From the NCBI GenBank assembly GCA_029255685.2, contig CM055313.2, positions 45,216,079-45,280,078 on the forward strand: a stretch of DNA of 64,000 nucleotides, given 5' to 3'. The notes beneath the pieces are model-generated. The model was not told the origin of the DNA and searched no databases. It was given only the letters and a program-made list of their open reading frames with translations. This DNA is from Silene conica. Taxonomy: Eukaryota; Streptophyta; Magnoliopsida; Caryophyllales; Caryophyllaceae. Position numbers and translations under genes: made by a program. Of this stretch, positions 51,794 through 63,204 are shown piece by piece. Within the stretch, counting starts at the first letter, position 1; the number at the start of each line of letters is the position of its first letter.

Positions 51794-52047
51794 TTTTTTT
51801 TTTCTAAATTTCGTTTTTCCATTGGTTTCTTCATATTTTCGTGTTATTAACAAATAAAATGCGTATATCACGTCGAAATAATATATTTGAAAAAAAGAAT
51901 CGTCCCAATCGGACACACCGGGAGTAAGTTACGGCCTATCGAAGACACGGAGGCTTGACGGGATAATGAGAGGACTACCGGAACTCAGTTTATGTTGAAC
52001 AGAGCCGAAAATGGGGTAATGTAAGCAAATTTGTGATGAAAGTGTAT

Positions 52048-52165
52048 GGGTGCGATCAACTAGCACTAATGCAACGGATCCCATCAGGACTCCGCAGTGA
52101 TGCGTGCTTGGGCGAGAGTAGTATTAGGATGGGTGACCTCCTGGGAAGGCCTCGTGTAGCACCCC
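52048..52165 (+). rRNA. 5S rRNA gene copy 87 (class N)
   Basis: 118 nt. CAACGGATCCCATCAGG, TATTAGG; T-run interrupted by a C; upstream TAATGTAAG. Confidence 0.9.
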
Positions 52166-52425
52166 TTTTTTCTTTTTTTTCTGATTTCGTTTTTCCATTG
52201 GTTTTTTTTCATATTTTTGTGTTATTAACGAATAAAATGCGTATATCACGTCGAAATAATATATTTGAAAAAAAGAATCGTCCCAATCGGACACTCCGGG
52301 AGTAAGTTACGGCCTATCGAAGACACGGAGGCTTGACGGGATAATGAGAGGACTACCGGAACTCAGTTTATGTTGAACAGAGCTGAAAATGGGGAAATAT
52401 AAGCAAATTTGTGATGAAAGTGTAT

Positions 52426-52543
52426 GGGTGCGATCAACTTGCACTAATGCACCGGAGCCCATCAGGACTCTGCATTGATGCGTGCTTGGGCGAGAGTAGT
52501 ACTAGGATGGGTGACCTCCGGGGAAGGCCTCGTGTAGCACCCC
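52426..52543 (+). rRNA. 5S rRNA gene copy 88 (class T, GCATTG)
   Basis: 118 nt. Upstream GAGCTGAAAATGG. Confidence 0.9.
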
Positions 52544-52794
52544 TTTTTTTCTAAATTTCGTTTTTCCATTGGTTTTTTCATATTTTCGTGTTATTAACGA
52601 ATAAAATGCGTATATCACGTCGAAATAATATATTTGAAAAAAAGAATCGTCCCAATCGGACACTCCGGGAGTAAGTTACGGCCTATCGAAGACACGGAGG
52701 CTTGACGGGATAATGAGAGGACTAGCGGAACTCAGTTTATGTTGAACAGAGCCGAAAATGGGGTAATATAAGCAAATTTGTGATGAAAGTGTAT

Positions 52795-52910
52795 GGGTGT
52801 GATCATCTAGAACTAATGCACCGGATCCCATCAGGACTATGCAGTGATGCGTGCTTGGGCGAGAGTAGTACTAGGATGGGTGACCTCCGGGAAGGCCTCG
52901 TGTACCACCC
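52795..52910 (+). rRNA. 5S rRNA gene copy 89 (class L)
   Basis: 116 nt. Same as copy 81 (ATCTAGAAC, CTATGCAG). Confidence 0.88.
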
Positions 52911-53163
52911 TTTTTTTTTCTAAATTTCGTTTTTCCATTGGTTTTTTCATATTTTCGTGTTATTAACGAATAAAATGCGTATATCACGTCGAAATAATAT
53001 ATTTGAAAAAAAGAATCGTCCCAATCGGACACACCGGGAGTAAGTTACGGCCTATCGAAGACACGGAGGCTTGACGGGATAATGAGAGGACTACCGGAAC
53101 TCAGTTTATGTTGAACAGAGCCGAAAATGGGGTAATATAAGCAAATTTGTGATGAAAGTGTAT

Positions 53164-53281
53164 GGGTGCGATCAACTTGCACTAATGCACCGGAGCCCAT
53201 CAGGACTCTGCAGTGATGCGTGCTTCGGCGAGAGTAGTACTAGGATGGGTGACCTCCGGGGAAGGCCTCGTGTAGCACCCC
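53164..53281 (+). rRNA. 5S rRNA gene copy 90 (class T, TTCGGC)
   Basis: 118 nt. Counterpart of copies 82/83. Confidence 0.9.
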
Positions 53282-53535
53282 TTTTTTTTTCTGATTTCGT
53301 TTTTCCATTGGTTTTTTTTCATATTTTTGTGTTATTAACGAATAAAATGCGTATATCACGTCGAAATAATATATTTGAAAAAAAGAATCGTCCCAATCGG
53401 ACACTCCGGGAGTAAGTTACGGCCTATCGAAGACACGGAGGCTTGACGGGATAATGAGAGGACTACCAGAACTCAGTTTATGTTGAACAGAGCCGAAAAT
53501 GGGGAAATATAAGCAAATTTGTGATGAAAGTGTAT

Positions 53536-53653
53536 GGGTGCGATCAACTTGCACTAATGCACCGGAGCCCATCAGGACTCTGCATTGATGCGTGCTTGGG
53601 CGAGAGTAGTACTAGGATGGGTGACCTCCGGGGAAGGCCTCGTGTAGCACCCC
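53536..53653 (+). rRNA. 5S rRNA gene copy 91 (class T, GCATTG)
   Basis: 118 nt. Counterpart of copy 84. Confidence 0.9.
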
Positions 53654-53904
53654 TTTTTTTCTAAATTTCGTTTTTCCATTGGTTTTTTCATATTTTCGTG
53701 TTATTAACGAATAAAATGCGTATATCACGTCGAAATAATATATTTGAAAAAAAGAATCGTCCCAATCGGACACTCCGGGAGTAAGTTACGGCCTATCGAA
53801 GACACGGAGGCTTGACGGGATAATGAGAGGACTAGCGGAACTCAGTTTATGTTGAACAGAGCCGAAAATGGGGTAATATAAGCAAATTTGTGATGAAAGT
53901 GTAT

Positions 53905-54021
53905 GGGTGCGATCAACTAGCACTAATGCATCGAATCCCATCAGGACTCCGCAGTGATGCGTGCTTGGGCGAGAGTAGTACTAGGATGGGTGACCTCCTG
54001 GGAAGGCTCGTGTAGCACCCC
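53905..54021 (+). rRNA. 5S rRNA gene copy 92 (class D)
   Basis: 117 nt. Counterpart of copy 85. Confidence 0.9.
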
Positions 54022-54274
54022 TTTTTTTTCTAAATTTCGTTTTTCCATTGTTTTTTTTCATATTTTCGTGTTATTAACGAATAAAATGCGTATATCACGT
54101 CGAAATAATATATTTGAAAAAAAGAATCGTCCCAATCGGACACTCCGGTAGTAAGTTACGGCCTATCGAAGACACGGAGGCTTGACGGGATAATGAGAGG
54201 ACTACCGGAACTCAGTTTATGTTGAACAGAGCCGAAAATGGGGTAATATAAGCAAATTTGTGATGAAAGTGTAT

Positions 54275-54390
54275 GGGTGCGATCACCTAGAACTAATGCA
54301 CCGGATCCCATCAGGACTCTGCAGTGATGCGTGCTTGGGCGAGAGTAGTACTAGGATGGGTGACCTCCAGGAAGGCCTCGTGTACCACCC
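54275..54390 (+). rRNA. 5S rRNA gene copy 93 (class L)
   Basis: 116 nt. CACCTAGAAC and CTCCAGG as copy 86. Confidence 0.88.
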
Positions 54391-54644
54391 TTTTTTTTTT
54401 CTAAATTTCGTTTTTCCATTGGTTTCTTCATATTTTCGTGTTATTAACAAATAAAATGCGTATATCACGTCGAAATAATATATTTGAAAAAAAGAATCGT
54501 CCCAATCGGACACACCGGGAGTAAGTTACGGCCTATCGAAGACACGGAGGCTTGACGGGATAATGAGAGGACTACCGGAACTCAGTTTATGTTGAACAGA
54601 GCCGAAAATGGGGTAATGTAAGCAAATTTGTGATGAAAGTGTAT

Positions 54645-54762
54645 GGGTGCGATCAACTAGCACTAATGCAACGGATCCCATCAGGACTCCGCAGTGATGC
54701 GTGCTTGGGCGAGAGTAGTATTAGGATGGGTGACCTCCTGGGAAGGCCTCGTGTAGCACCCC
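54645..54762 (+). rRNA. 5S rRNA gene copy 94 (class N)
   Basis: 118 nt. As copy 87; opens the 1487-bp tetramer. Confidence 0.9.
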
Positions 54763-55022
54763 TTTTTTCTTTTTTTTCTGATTTCGTTTTTCCATTGGTT
54801 TTTTTTCATATTTTTGTGTTATTAACGAATAAAATGCGTATATCACGTCGAAATAATATATTTGAAAAAAAGAATCGTCCCAATCGGACACTCCGGGAGT
54901 AAGTTACGGCCTATCGAAGACACGGAGGCTTGACGGGATAATGAGAGGACTACCGGAACTCAGTTTATGTTGAACAGAGCTGAAAATGGGGAAATATAAG
55001 CAAATTTGTGATGAAAGTGTAT

Positions 55023-55140
55023 GGGTGCGATCAACTTGCACTAATGCACCGGAGCCCATCAGGACTCTGCATTGATGCGTGCTTGGGCGAGAGTAGTACT
55101 AGGATGGGTGACCTCCGGGGAAGGCCTCGTGTAGCACCCC
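55023..55140 (+). rRNA. 5S rRNA gene copy 95 (class T, GCATTG)
   Basis: 118 nt. As copy 88. Confidence 0.9.
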
Positions 55141-55391
55141 TTTTTTTCTAAATTTCGTTTTTCCATTGGTTTTTTCATATTTTCGTGTTATTAACGAATA
55201 AAATGCGTATATCACGTCGAAATAATATATTTGAAAAAAAGAATCGTCCCAATCGGACACTCCGGGAGTAAGTTACGGCCTATCGAAGACACGGAGGCTT
55301 GACGGGATAATGAGAGGACTAGCGGAACTCAGTTTATGTTGAACAGAGCCGAAAATGGGGTAATATAAGCAAATTTGTGATGAAAGTGTAT

Positions 55392-55508
55392 GGGTGCGAT
55401 CAACTAGCACTAATGCATCGAATCCCATAAGGACTCCGCAGTGATGCGTGCTTGGGCGAGAGTAGTACTAGGATGGGTGACCTCCTGGGAAGGCTCGTGT
55501 AGCACCCC
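55392..55508 (+). rRNA. 5S rRNA gene copy 96 (class D)
   Basis: 117 nt. CATCGAATCCCATAAGG; otherwise as copy 92. Confidence 0.9.
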
Positions 55509-55761
55509 TTTTTTTTCTAAATTTCGTTTTTCCATTGTTTTTTTTCATATTTTCGTGTTATTAACGAATAAAATGCGTATATCACGTCGAAATAATATAT
55601 TTGAAAAAAAGAATCGTCCCAATCGGACACTCCGGTAGTAAGTTACGGCCTATCGAAGACACGGAGGCTTGACGGGATAATGAGAGGACTACCGGAACTC
55701 AGTTTATGTTGAACAGAGCCGAAAATGGGGTAATATAAGCAAATTTGTGATGAAAGTGTAT

Positions 55762-55877
55762 GGGTGCGATCACCTAGAACTAATGCACCGGATCCCATCA
55801 GGACTCTGCAGTGATGCGTGCTTGGGCGAGAGTAGTACTAGGATGGGTGACCTCCGGGAAGGCCTCGTGTACCACCC
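55762..55877 (+). rRNA. 5S rRNA gene copy 97 (class L)
   Basis: 116 nt. CACCTAGAAC with CTCCGGGAAGG. Confidence 0.88.
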
Positions 55878-56131
55878 TTTTTTTTTTCTAAATTTCGTTT
55901 TTCCATTGGTTTCTTCATATTTTCGTGTTATTAACAAATAAAATGCGTATATCACGTCGAAATAATATATTTGAAAAAAAGAATCGTCCCAATCGGACAC
56001 ACCGGGAGTAAGTTACGGCCTATCGAAGACACGGAGGCTTGACGGGATAATGAGAGGACTACCGGAACTCAGTTTATGTTGAACAGAGCCGAAAATGGGG
56101 TAATGTAAGCAAATTTGTGATGAAAGTGTAT

Positions 56132-56249
56132 GGGTGCGATCAACTAGCACTAATGCAACGGATCCCATCAGGACTCCGCAGTGATGCGTGCTTGGGCGAG
56201 AGTAATATTAGGATGGGTGACCTCCTGGGAAGGCCTCGTGTAGCACCCC
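56132..56249 (+). rRNA. 5S rRNA gene copy 98 (class N)
   Basis: 118 nt. As copy 94 with GAGTAATATTAGG. Confidence 0.9.
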
Positions 56250-56509
56250 TTTTTTCTTTTTTTTCTGATTTCGTTTTTCCATTGGTTTTTTTTCATATTT
56301 TTGTGTTATTAACGAATAAAATGCGTATATCACGTCGAAATAATATATTTGAAAAAAAGAATCGTCCCAATCGGACACTCCGGGAGTAAGTTACGGCCTA
56401 TCGAAGACACGGAGGCTTGACGGGATAATGAGAGGACTACCGGAACTCAGTTTATGTTGAACAGAGCTGAAAATGGGGAAATATAAGCAAATTTGTGATG
56501 AAAGTGTAT

Positions 56510-56627
56510 GGGTGCGATCAACTTGCACTAATGCACCGGAGCCCATCAGGACTCTGCATTGATGCGTGCTTGGGCGAGAGTAGTACTAGGATGGGTGACC
56601 TCCGGGGAAGGCCTCGTGTAGCACCCC
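56510..56627 (+). rRNA. 5S rRNA gene copy 99 (class T, GCATTG)
   Basis: 118 nt. Same as copy 95. Confidence 0.9.
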
Positions 56628-56878
56628 TTTTTTTCTAAATTTCGTTTTTCCATTGGTTTTTTCATATTTTCGTGTTATTAACGAATAAAATGCGTATATC
56701 ACGTCGAAATAATATATTTGAAAAAAAGAATCGTCCCAATCGGACACTCCGGGAGTAAGTTACGGCCTATCGAAGACACGGAGGCTTGACGGGATAATGA
56801 GAGGACTAGCGGAACTCAGTTTATGTTGAACAGAGCCGAAAATGGGGTAATATAAGCAAATTTGTGATGAAAGTGTAT

Positions 56879-56995
56879 GGGTGCGATCAACTAGCACTAA
56901 TGCATCGAATCCCATAAGGACTCCGCAGTGATGCGTGCTTGGGCGAGAGTAGTACTAGGATGGGTGACCTCCTGGGAAGGCTCGTGTAGCACCCC
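56879..56995 (+). rRNA. 5S rRNA gene copy 100 (class D)
   Basis: 117 nt. Same as copy 96 (CATAAGG). Confidence 0.9.
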
Positions 56996-57248
56996 TTTTT
57001 TTTCTAAATTTCGTTTTTCCATTGTTTTTTTTCATATTTTCGTGTTATTAACGAATAAAATGCGTATATCACGTCGAAATAATATATTTGAAAAAAAGAA
57101 TCGTCCCAATCGGACACTCCGGTAGTAAGTTACGGCCTATCGAAGACACGGAGGCTTGACGGGATAATGAGAGGACTACCGGAACTCAGTTTATGTTGAA
57201 CAGAGCCGAAAATGGGGTAATATAAGCAAATTTGTGATGAAAGTGTAT

Positions 57249-57364
57249 GGGTGCGATCACCTAGAACTAATGCACCGGATCCCATCAGGACTCTGCAGTG
57301 ATGCGTGCTTGGGCGAGAGTAGTACTAGGATGGGTGACCTCCGGGAAGGCCTCGTGTACCACCC
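57249..57364 (+). rRNA. 5S rRNA gene copy 101 (class L)
   Basis: 116 nt. Same as copy 97. Confidence 0.88.
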
Positions 57365-57618
57365 TTTTTTTTTTCTAAATTTCGTTTTTCCATTGGTTTC
57401 TTCATATTTTCGTGTTATTAACAAATAAAATGCGTATATCACGTCGAAATAATATATTTGAAAAAAAGAATCGTCCCAATCGGACACACCGGGAGTAAGT
57501 TACGGCCTATCGAAGACACGGAGGCTTGACGGGATAATGAGAGGACTACCGGAACTCAGTTTATGTTGAACAGAGCCGAAAATGGGGTAATATAAGCAAA
57601 TTTGTGATGAAAGTGTAT

Positions 57619-57736
57619 GGGTGCGATCAACTAGCACTAATGCAACGGATCCCATCAGGACTCCGCAGTGATGCGTGCTTGGGCGAGAGTAGTATTAGGA
57701 TGGGTGACCTCCTGGGAAGGCCTCGTGTAGCACCCC
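57619..57736 (+). rRNA. 5S rRNA gene copy 102 (class N)
   Basis: 118 nt. As copy 94; spacer AATAAACTGCG and GAGTTAGTTACGGC. The T unit expected next is absent. Confidence 0.9.
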
Positions 57737-57997
57737 TTTTTTCTTTTTTTTTCTGATTTCGTTTTTCCATTGGTTTTTTTTCATATTTTTGTGTTATTAA
57801 CGAATAAACTGCGTATATCACGTCGAAATAATATATTTGAAAAAAAGAATCGTCCCAATCGGACACTCCGGGAGTTAGTTACGGCATATCGAAGACACGG
57901 AGGCTTGACGGGATAATGAGAGGACTAGCGGAACTCAGTTTATGTTGAACAGAGCCGAAAATGGGGTAATATAAGCAAATTTGTGATGAAAGTGTAT

Positions 57998-58114
57998 GGG
58001 TGCGATCAACTAGCACTAATGCATCGAATCCCATTCGGACTCCGCAGTGATGCGTGCTTGGGCGAGAGTAGTACTAGGATGGGTGACCTCCTGGGAAGGC
58101 TCGTGTAGCACCCC
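57998..58114 (+). rRNA. 5S rRNA gene copy 103 (class D)
   Basis: 117 nt. CATCGAATCCCATTCGG. Confidence 0.9.
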
Positions 58115-58368
58115 TTTTTTTTCTAAATTTCGTTTTTCCATTGTTTTTTTTTCATATTTTCGTGTTATTAACGAATAAAATGCGTATATCACGTCGAAAT
58201 AATATATTTGAAAAAAAGAATCGTCCCAATCGGACACTCCGGTAGTAAGTTACGGCCTATCGAAGACACGGAGGCTTGACGGGATAATGAGAGGACTACC
58301 GGAACTCAGTTTATGTTGAACAGAGCCGAAAATGGGGTAATATAAGCAAATTTGTGATGAAAGTGTAT

Positions 58369-58484
58369 GGGTGCGATCACCTAGAACTAATGCACCGGAT
58401 CCCATCAGGACTCTGCAGTGATGCGTGCTTGGGCGAGAGTAGTACTAGGATGGGTGACCTCCGGGAAGGCCTCGTGTACCACCC
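58369..58484 (+). rRNA. 5S rRNA gene copy 104 (class L)
   Basis: 116 nt. As copies 97 and 101. Confidence 0.88.
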
Positions 58485-58738
58485 TTTTTTTTTTCTAAAT
58501 TTCGTTTTTCCATTGGTTTCTTCATATTTTCGTGTTATTAACAAATAAAATGCGTATATCACGTCGAAATAATATATTTGAAAAAAAGAATCGTCCCAAT
58601 CGGACACACCGGGAGTAAGTTACGGCCTATCGAAGACACGGAGGCTTGACGGGATAATGAGAGGACTACCGGAACTCAGTTTATGTTGAACAGAGCCGAA
58701 AATGGGGTAATATAAGCAAATTTGTGATGAAAGTGTAT

Positions 58739-58856
58739 GGGTGCGATCAACTAGCACTAATGCAACGGATCCCATCAGGACTCCGCAGTGATGCGTGCTT
58801 GGGCGAGAGTAGTATTAGGATGGGTGACCTCCTGGGAAGGCCTCGTGTAGCACCCC
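58739..58856 (+). rRNA. 5S rRNA gene copy 105 (class N)
   Basis: 118 nt. As copy 94 but spacer ATTTTCGTG; upstream TAATATAAG. Confidence 0.9.
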
Positions 58857-59116
58857 TTTTTTCTTTTTTTTCTGATTTCGTTTTTCCATTGGTTTTTTTT
58901 CATATTTTCGTGTTATTAACGAATAAAATGCGTATATCACGTCGAAATAATATATTTGAAAAAAAGAATCGTCCCAATCGGACACTCCGGGAGTAAGTTA
59001 CGGCCTATCGAAGACACGGAGGCTTGACGGGATAATGAGAGGACTACCGGAACTCATTTTATGTTGAACAGAGCCGAAAATGGGGAAATATAAGCAAATT
59101 TGTGATGAAAGTGTAT

Positions 59117-59234
59117 GGGTGCGATCAACTTGCACTAATGCACCGGAGCCCATCAGGACTCTGCAGTGATGCGTGCTTGGGCGAGAGTAGTACTAGGATG
59201 GGTGACCTCCGGGGAAGGCCTCGTGTAGCACCCC
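59117..59234 (+). rRNA. 5S rRNA gene copy 106 (class T)
   Basis: 118 nt. CGGAGCCC, CTCTGCAG, CTCCGGGG; opens the first five-unit repeat. Confidence 0.9.
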
Positions 59235-59486
59235 TTTTTTTTCTAAATTTCGTTTTTCCATTGGTTTTTTCATATTTTCGTGTTATTAACGAATAAAATG
59301 CGTATATCACGTCGAAATAATATATTTGAAAAAAAGAATCGTCCCAATCGGACACTCCGGGAGTAAGTTACGGCCTATCGAAGACACGGAGGCTTGACGG
59401 GATAATGAGAGGACTAGCGGAACTCAGTTTATGTTGAACAGAGCCGAAAATGGGGTAATATAAGCAAATTTGTGATGAAAGTGTAT

Positions 59487-59602
59487 GGGTGCGATCAACT
59501 TGCACTAGTGCACCGGAACCCATCAGGACTCTGCAGTGATGCGTGCTTGGGCGAGAGTTACTAGGATGGGTGACCACCGGGGAAGGCCTCGTGTAGCACC
59601 CC
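59487..59602 (+). rRNA. 5S rRNA gene copy 107 (class T, deleted)
   Basis: 116 nt. CACTAGTGC, CGGAACCC; GAGAGTTACTAGG lacks two bases in the intermediate element; GACCACCGGGG. Confidence 0.88.
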
Positions 59603-59854
59603 TTTTTTTTCTAAATTTCGTTTTTCCATTGGTTTTTTCATATTTTCGTGTTATTAACGAATAAAATGGGTATATCACGTCGAAATAATATATTTGAAAA
59701 AAATAATCGTCCCAATCGGACACTCCGGGAGTAAGTTACGGCCTATCGAAGACACGGAGGCTTGACGGGATAATGAGAGGACTAGCAGAACTCAGTTTAT
59801 GTTGAACAGAGCCGAAAATGGGGTAATATAAGCAAATTTGTGATGAAAGTGTAT

Positions 59855-59972
59855 GGGTGCGATCAACTTGCACTAATGCACCGGAGCCCATCAAGACTCT
59901 GCAGTGATGCGTGCTTGGGCGAGAGTAGTACTAGGATGGGTGACCTCCGGGGAAGGCCTCGTGTAGCACCCC
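59855..59972 (+). rRNA. 5S rRNA gene copy 108 (class T)
   Basis: 118 nt. CATCAAGACTCTGCAG. Confidence 0.9.
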
Positions 59973-60223
59973 TTTTTTTCTAAATTTCGTTTTTCCATTG
60001 GTTTTTTCATATTTTCGTGTTATTAACGAATAAAATGCGTATATCACGTCGAAATAATATATTTGAAAAAAAGAATCGTCCCAATCGGACACTCCGGGAG
60101 TAAGTTACGGCCTATCGAAGACACGGAGGCTTGACGGGATAATGAGAGGACTACCGGAACTCAGTTTATGTTGAACAGAGCCGAAAAAGGGGTAATATAA
60201 GCAAATTTGTGATGAAAGTGTAT

Positions 60224-60339
60224 GGGTGCGATCAACTAGAACTAATGCACCGGATCCCATCAGGACTCTGCAGTGATGCGTGCTTGGGCGAGAGTAGTAC
60301 TAGGATGGGTGACCTCCGGGAAGGCCTCGTGTACCACCC
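60224..60339 (+). rRNA. 5S rRNA gene copy 109 (class L)
   Basis: 116 nt. AACTAGAAC, CTCTGCAG, CTCCGGGAAGG, TACCACCC; upstream GAAAAAGGGG. Confidence 0.88.
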
Positions 60340-60593
60340 TTTTTTTTTTCTAAATTTCGTTTTTCCATTGGTTTTTTAATATTTTCGTGTTATTAACGAA
60401 TAAAATGCGTATATCACGTCGAAATAATATATTTGAAAAAAAGAATCGTCCCAATCGGACACACCGGGAGTAAGTTACGGCCTATCGAAGACACGGAGGC
60501 TTGACGGGATAATGAGAGGACTACCGGAACTCAGTTTATGTTGAACAGAGCCGAAAATGGGGTAATATAAGCAAATTTGTGATGAAAGTGTAT

Positions 60594-60711
60594 GGGTGCG
60601 ATCAACTAGCACTAATGCAACGGATCCCATCAGGACTCCGCAGTGATGCGTGCTTGGGCGAGAGTAGTATTAGGATGGGTGACCTCCTGGGAAGGCCTCG
60701 TGTAGCACCCC
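60594..60711 (+). rRNA. 5S rRNA gene copy 110 (class N)
   Basis: 118 nt. T-run interrupted by a C. Confidence 0.9.
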
Positions 60712-60972
60712 TTTTTTTCTTTTTTTTCTGATTTCGTTTTTCCATTGGTTTTTTTTCATATTTTTGTGTTATTAACGAATAAAATGCGTATATCACGTCG
60801 AAATAATATATTTGAAAAAAAGAATCGTCCCAATCGGACACTCCGGGAGTAAGTTACGGCCTATCGAAGACACGGAGGCTTGACGGGATAATGAGAGGAC
60901 TACCGGAACTCAGTTTATGTTGAACAGAGCCGAAAATGGGGAAATATAAGCAAATTTGTGATGAAAGTGTAT

Positions 60973-61090
60973 GGGTGCGATCAACTTGCACTAATGCACC
61001 GGAGCCCATCAGGACTCTGCAGTGATGCGTGCTTGGGCGAGAGTAGTACTAGGATGGGTGACCTCCGGGGAAGGCCTCGTGTAGCACCCC
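60973..61090 (+). rRNA. 5S rRNA gene copy 111 (class T)
   Basis: 118 nt. Counterpart of copy 106. Confidence 0.9.
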
Positions 61091-61342
61091 TTTTTTTTCT
61101 AAATTTCGTTTTTCCATTGGTTTTTTCATATTTTCGTGTTATTAACGAATAAAATGCGTATATCACGTCGAAATAATATATTTGAAAAAAAGAATCGTCC
61201 CAATCGGACACTCCGGGAGTAAGTTACGGCCTATCGAAGACACGGAGGCTTGACGGGATAATGAGAGGACTAGCGGAACTCAGTTTATGTTGAACAGAGC
61301 CGAAAATGGGGTAATATAAGCAAATTTGTGATGAAAGTGTAT

Positions 61343-61457
61343 GGGTGCGATCAACTTGCACTAATGCACCGGAGCCCATCAGGACTCTGCAGTGATGCGT
61401 GCTTGGGCGAGAGTTACTAGGATGGGTGACCACCGGGGAAGGCTCGTGTAGCACCCC
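61343..61457 (+). rRNA. 5S rRNA gene copy 112 (class T, deleted)
   Basis: 115 nt, shortest copy. GAGAGTTACTAGG, GACCACCGGGG and GGCTCG; counterpart of copy 107. Confidence 0.88.
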
Positions 61458-61708
61458 TTTTTTTTCTAAATTTCGTTTTTCCATTGGTTTTTTCATATTT
61501 TCGTGTTATTAACGAATAAAATGGGTATATCACGTCGAAATAATATATTTGAAAAAGTAATCGTCCCAATCGGACACTCTGGGAGTAAGTTACGGCCTAT
61601 CGAAGACACGGAGGCTTGACGGGATAATGAGAGGACTAGCGGAACTCAGTTTATGTTGAACAGAGCCGAAAATGGGGTAATATAAGCAAATTTGTGATGA
61701 AAGTGTAT

Positions 61709-61826
61709 GGGTGCGATCAACTTGCACTAATGCACCGGAGCCCATCAGGACTCTGCAGTGATGCGTGCTTGGGCGAGAGTAGTACTAGGATGGGTGACCT
61801 CCGGGGAAGGCCTCGTGTAGCACCCC
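61709..61826 (+). rRNA. 5S rRNA gene copy 113 (class T)
   Basis: 118 nt. Counterpart of copy 108. Confidence 0.9.
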
Positions 61827-62077
61827 TTTTTTTCTAAATTTCGTTTTTCCATTGGTTTTTTCATATTTTCGTGTTATTAACGAATAAAATGCGTATATCA
61901 CGTCGAAATAATATATTTGAAAAAAAGAATCGTCCCAATCGGACACTCCGGGAGTAAGTTACGGCCTATCGAAGACACGGAGGCTTGATGGGATAATGAG
62001 AGGACTACCGGAACTCAGTTTATGTTGAACAGAGCCGAAAATGGGGTAATATAAGCAAATTTGTGATGAAAGTGTAT

Positions 62078-62193
62078 GGGTGCGATCAACTAGAACTAAT
62101 GCACCGGATCCCATCAGGACTCTGCAGTGATGCGTGCTTGGGCGAGAGTAGTACTAGGATGGGTGACCTCCGGGAAGGCCTCGTGTACCACCC
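62078..62193 (+). rRNA. 5S rRNA gene copy 114 (class L)
   Basis: 116 nt. Counterpart of copy 109; spacer lost three bases (GTGTTAAACG). Confidence 0.88.
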
Positions 62194-62445
62194 TTTTTTT
62201 TTTCTAAATTTCGTTTTTCCATTGGTTTTTTCATATTTTCGTGTTAAACGAATAAAATGCGTATATCACGTCGAAATAATATATTTGAAAAAAAGAATCG
62301 TCCCAATCGGACACACCGGGAGTAAGTTACGGCCTATCGAAGACACGGAGGCTTGACGGGATAATGAGAGGACAACCGGAACTCAGTTTATGTTGAACAG
62401 AGCCGAAAATGGGGTAATATAAGCAAATTTGTGATGAAAGTGTAT

Positions 62446-62562
62446 GGGTGTGATCAACTAGCACTAATGCAACGGATCCCATCAGGACTCCGCAGTGATG
62501 CGTGCTTGGGCGAGAGTAGTATTAGGATGGGTGACCTCCTGGGAAGGCCTCGTGTAGCACCC
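62446..62562 (+). rRNA. 5S rRNA gene copy 115 (class N)
   Basis: 117 nt. GGGTGTGATC; long uninterrupted T-run. Confidence 0.9.
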
Positions 62563-62827
62563 TTTTTTTTTTTTTTTTTTTTCTGATTTCGTTTTTCCAT
62601 TGGTTGTTTTTCATAATTTTGTGTTATTAACGAATAAAATGCGTATATCACGTCGAAATAATATATTTGAAAAAAAGAATCGTCCCAATCGGACACTCCG
62701 GGAGTAAGTTACGGCCTATCGAAGACACGGAGGCTTGACGGGATAATGAGAGGACTAGCGGAACTCAGTTTATGTTGAACAGAGCCGAAAATGGGGTAAT
62801 ATAAGCAAATTTGTGATGAAAGTGTAT

Positions 62828-62944
62828 GGGTGCGATCAACTAGCACTAATGCAACGGATCCCATCAGGACTCCGCAGTGATGTGTGCTTGGGCGAGAGTA
62901 GTATTAGGATGGGTGACCTCCTGGGAAGGCCTCGTGTAGCACCC
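62828..62944 (+). rRNA. 5S rRNA gene copy 116 (class N)
   Basis: 117 nt. GTGATGTGTGC in box A; long T-run. Confidence 0.9.
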
Positions 62945-63204
62945 TTTTTTTTTTTTTTTCTGATTTCGTTTTTCCATTGGTTTTTTTTCATAATTTTGTG
63001 TTATTAACGAATAAAATGCGTATATCACGTCGAAATAATATATTTGAAAAAAAGAATCGCCCCAATCGGACACTCCGGGAGTAAGTTACGGCCTATCGAA
63101 GACACGGAGGCTTGACGGGATAATGAGAGGACTAGCGGAACTCAGTTTATGTTCAACAGAGCCGAAAATGGGGAAATATAAGCAAATTTGTGATGAAAGT
63201 GTAT

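Larger units (their letters stand above)
49827..55391 (+). repeat. Eight-/seven-unit segmental duplication
   Basis: Copies 81-88 (L,T,T,T,D,L,N,T) match copies 89-95 (L,T,T,D,L,N,T) except for one T unit. Copies 82 and 83 are nearly identical neighbours, so one of them is the added (or elsewhere lost) unit. Confidence 0.88.
54645..57618 (+). repeat. Four-unit higher-order repeat N-T-D-L, two tandem copies of 1487 bp
   Basis: Copies 94-97 and 98-101 are each 1487 bp and nearly identical, down to the C in the T-run after the N copy and GAGCTGAAAATGG before the T copy. Partial versions occur at copies 85-88 and 102-105. Confidence 0.92.
59117..62827 (+). repeat. Five-unit higher-order repeat T-T-T-L-N, two tandem copies of about 1856 bp
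   Basis: Copies 106-110 and 111-115 match in order. The second T copy in each has GAGAGTTACTAGG and GACCACCGGGG and a spacer with AATGGGTATATC. Confidence 0.92.
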
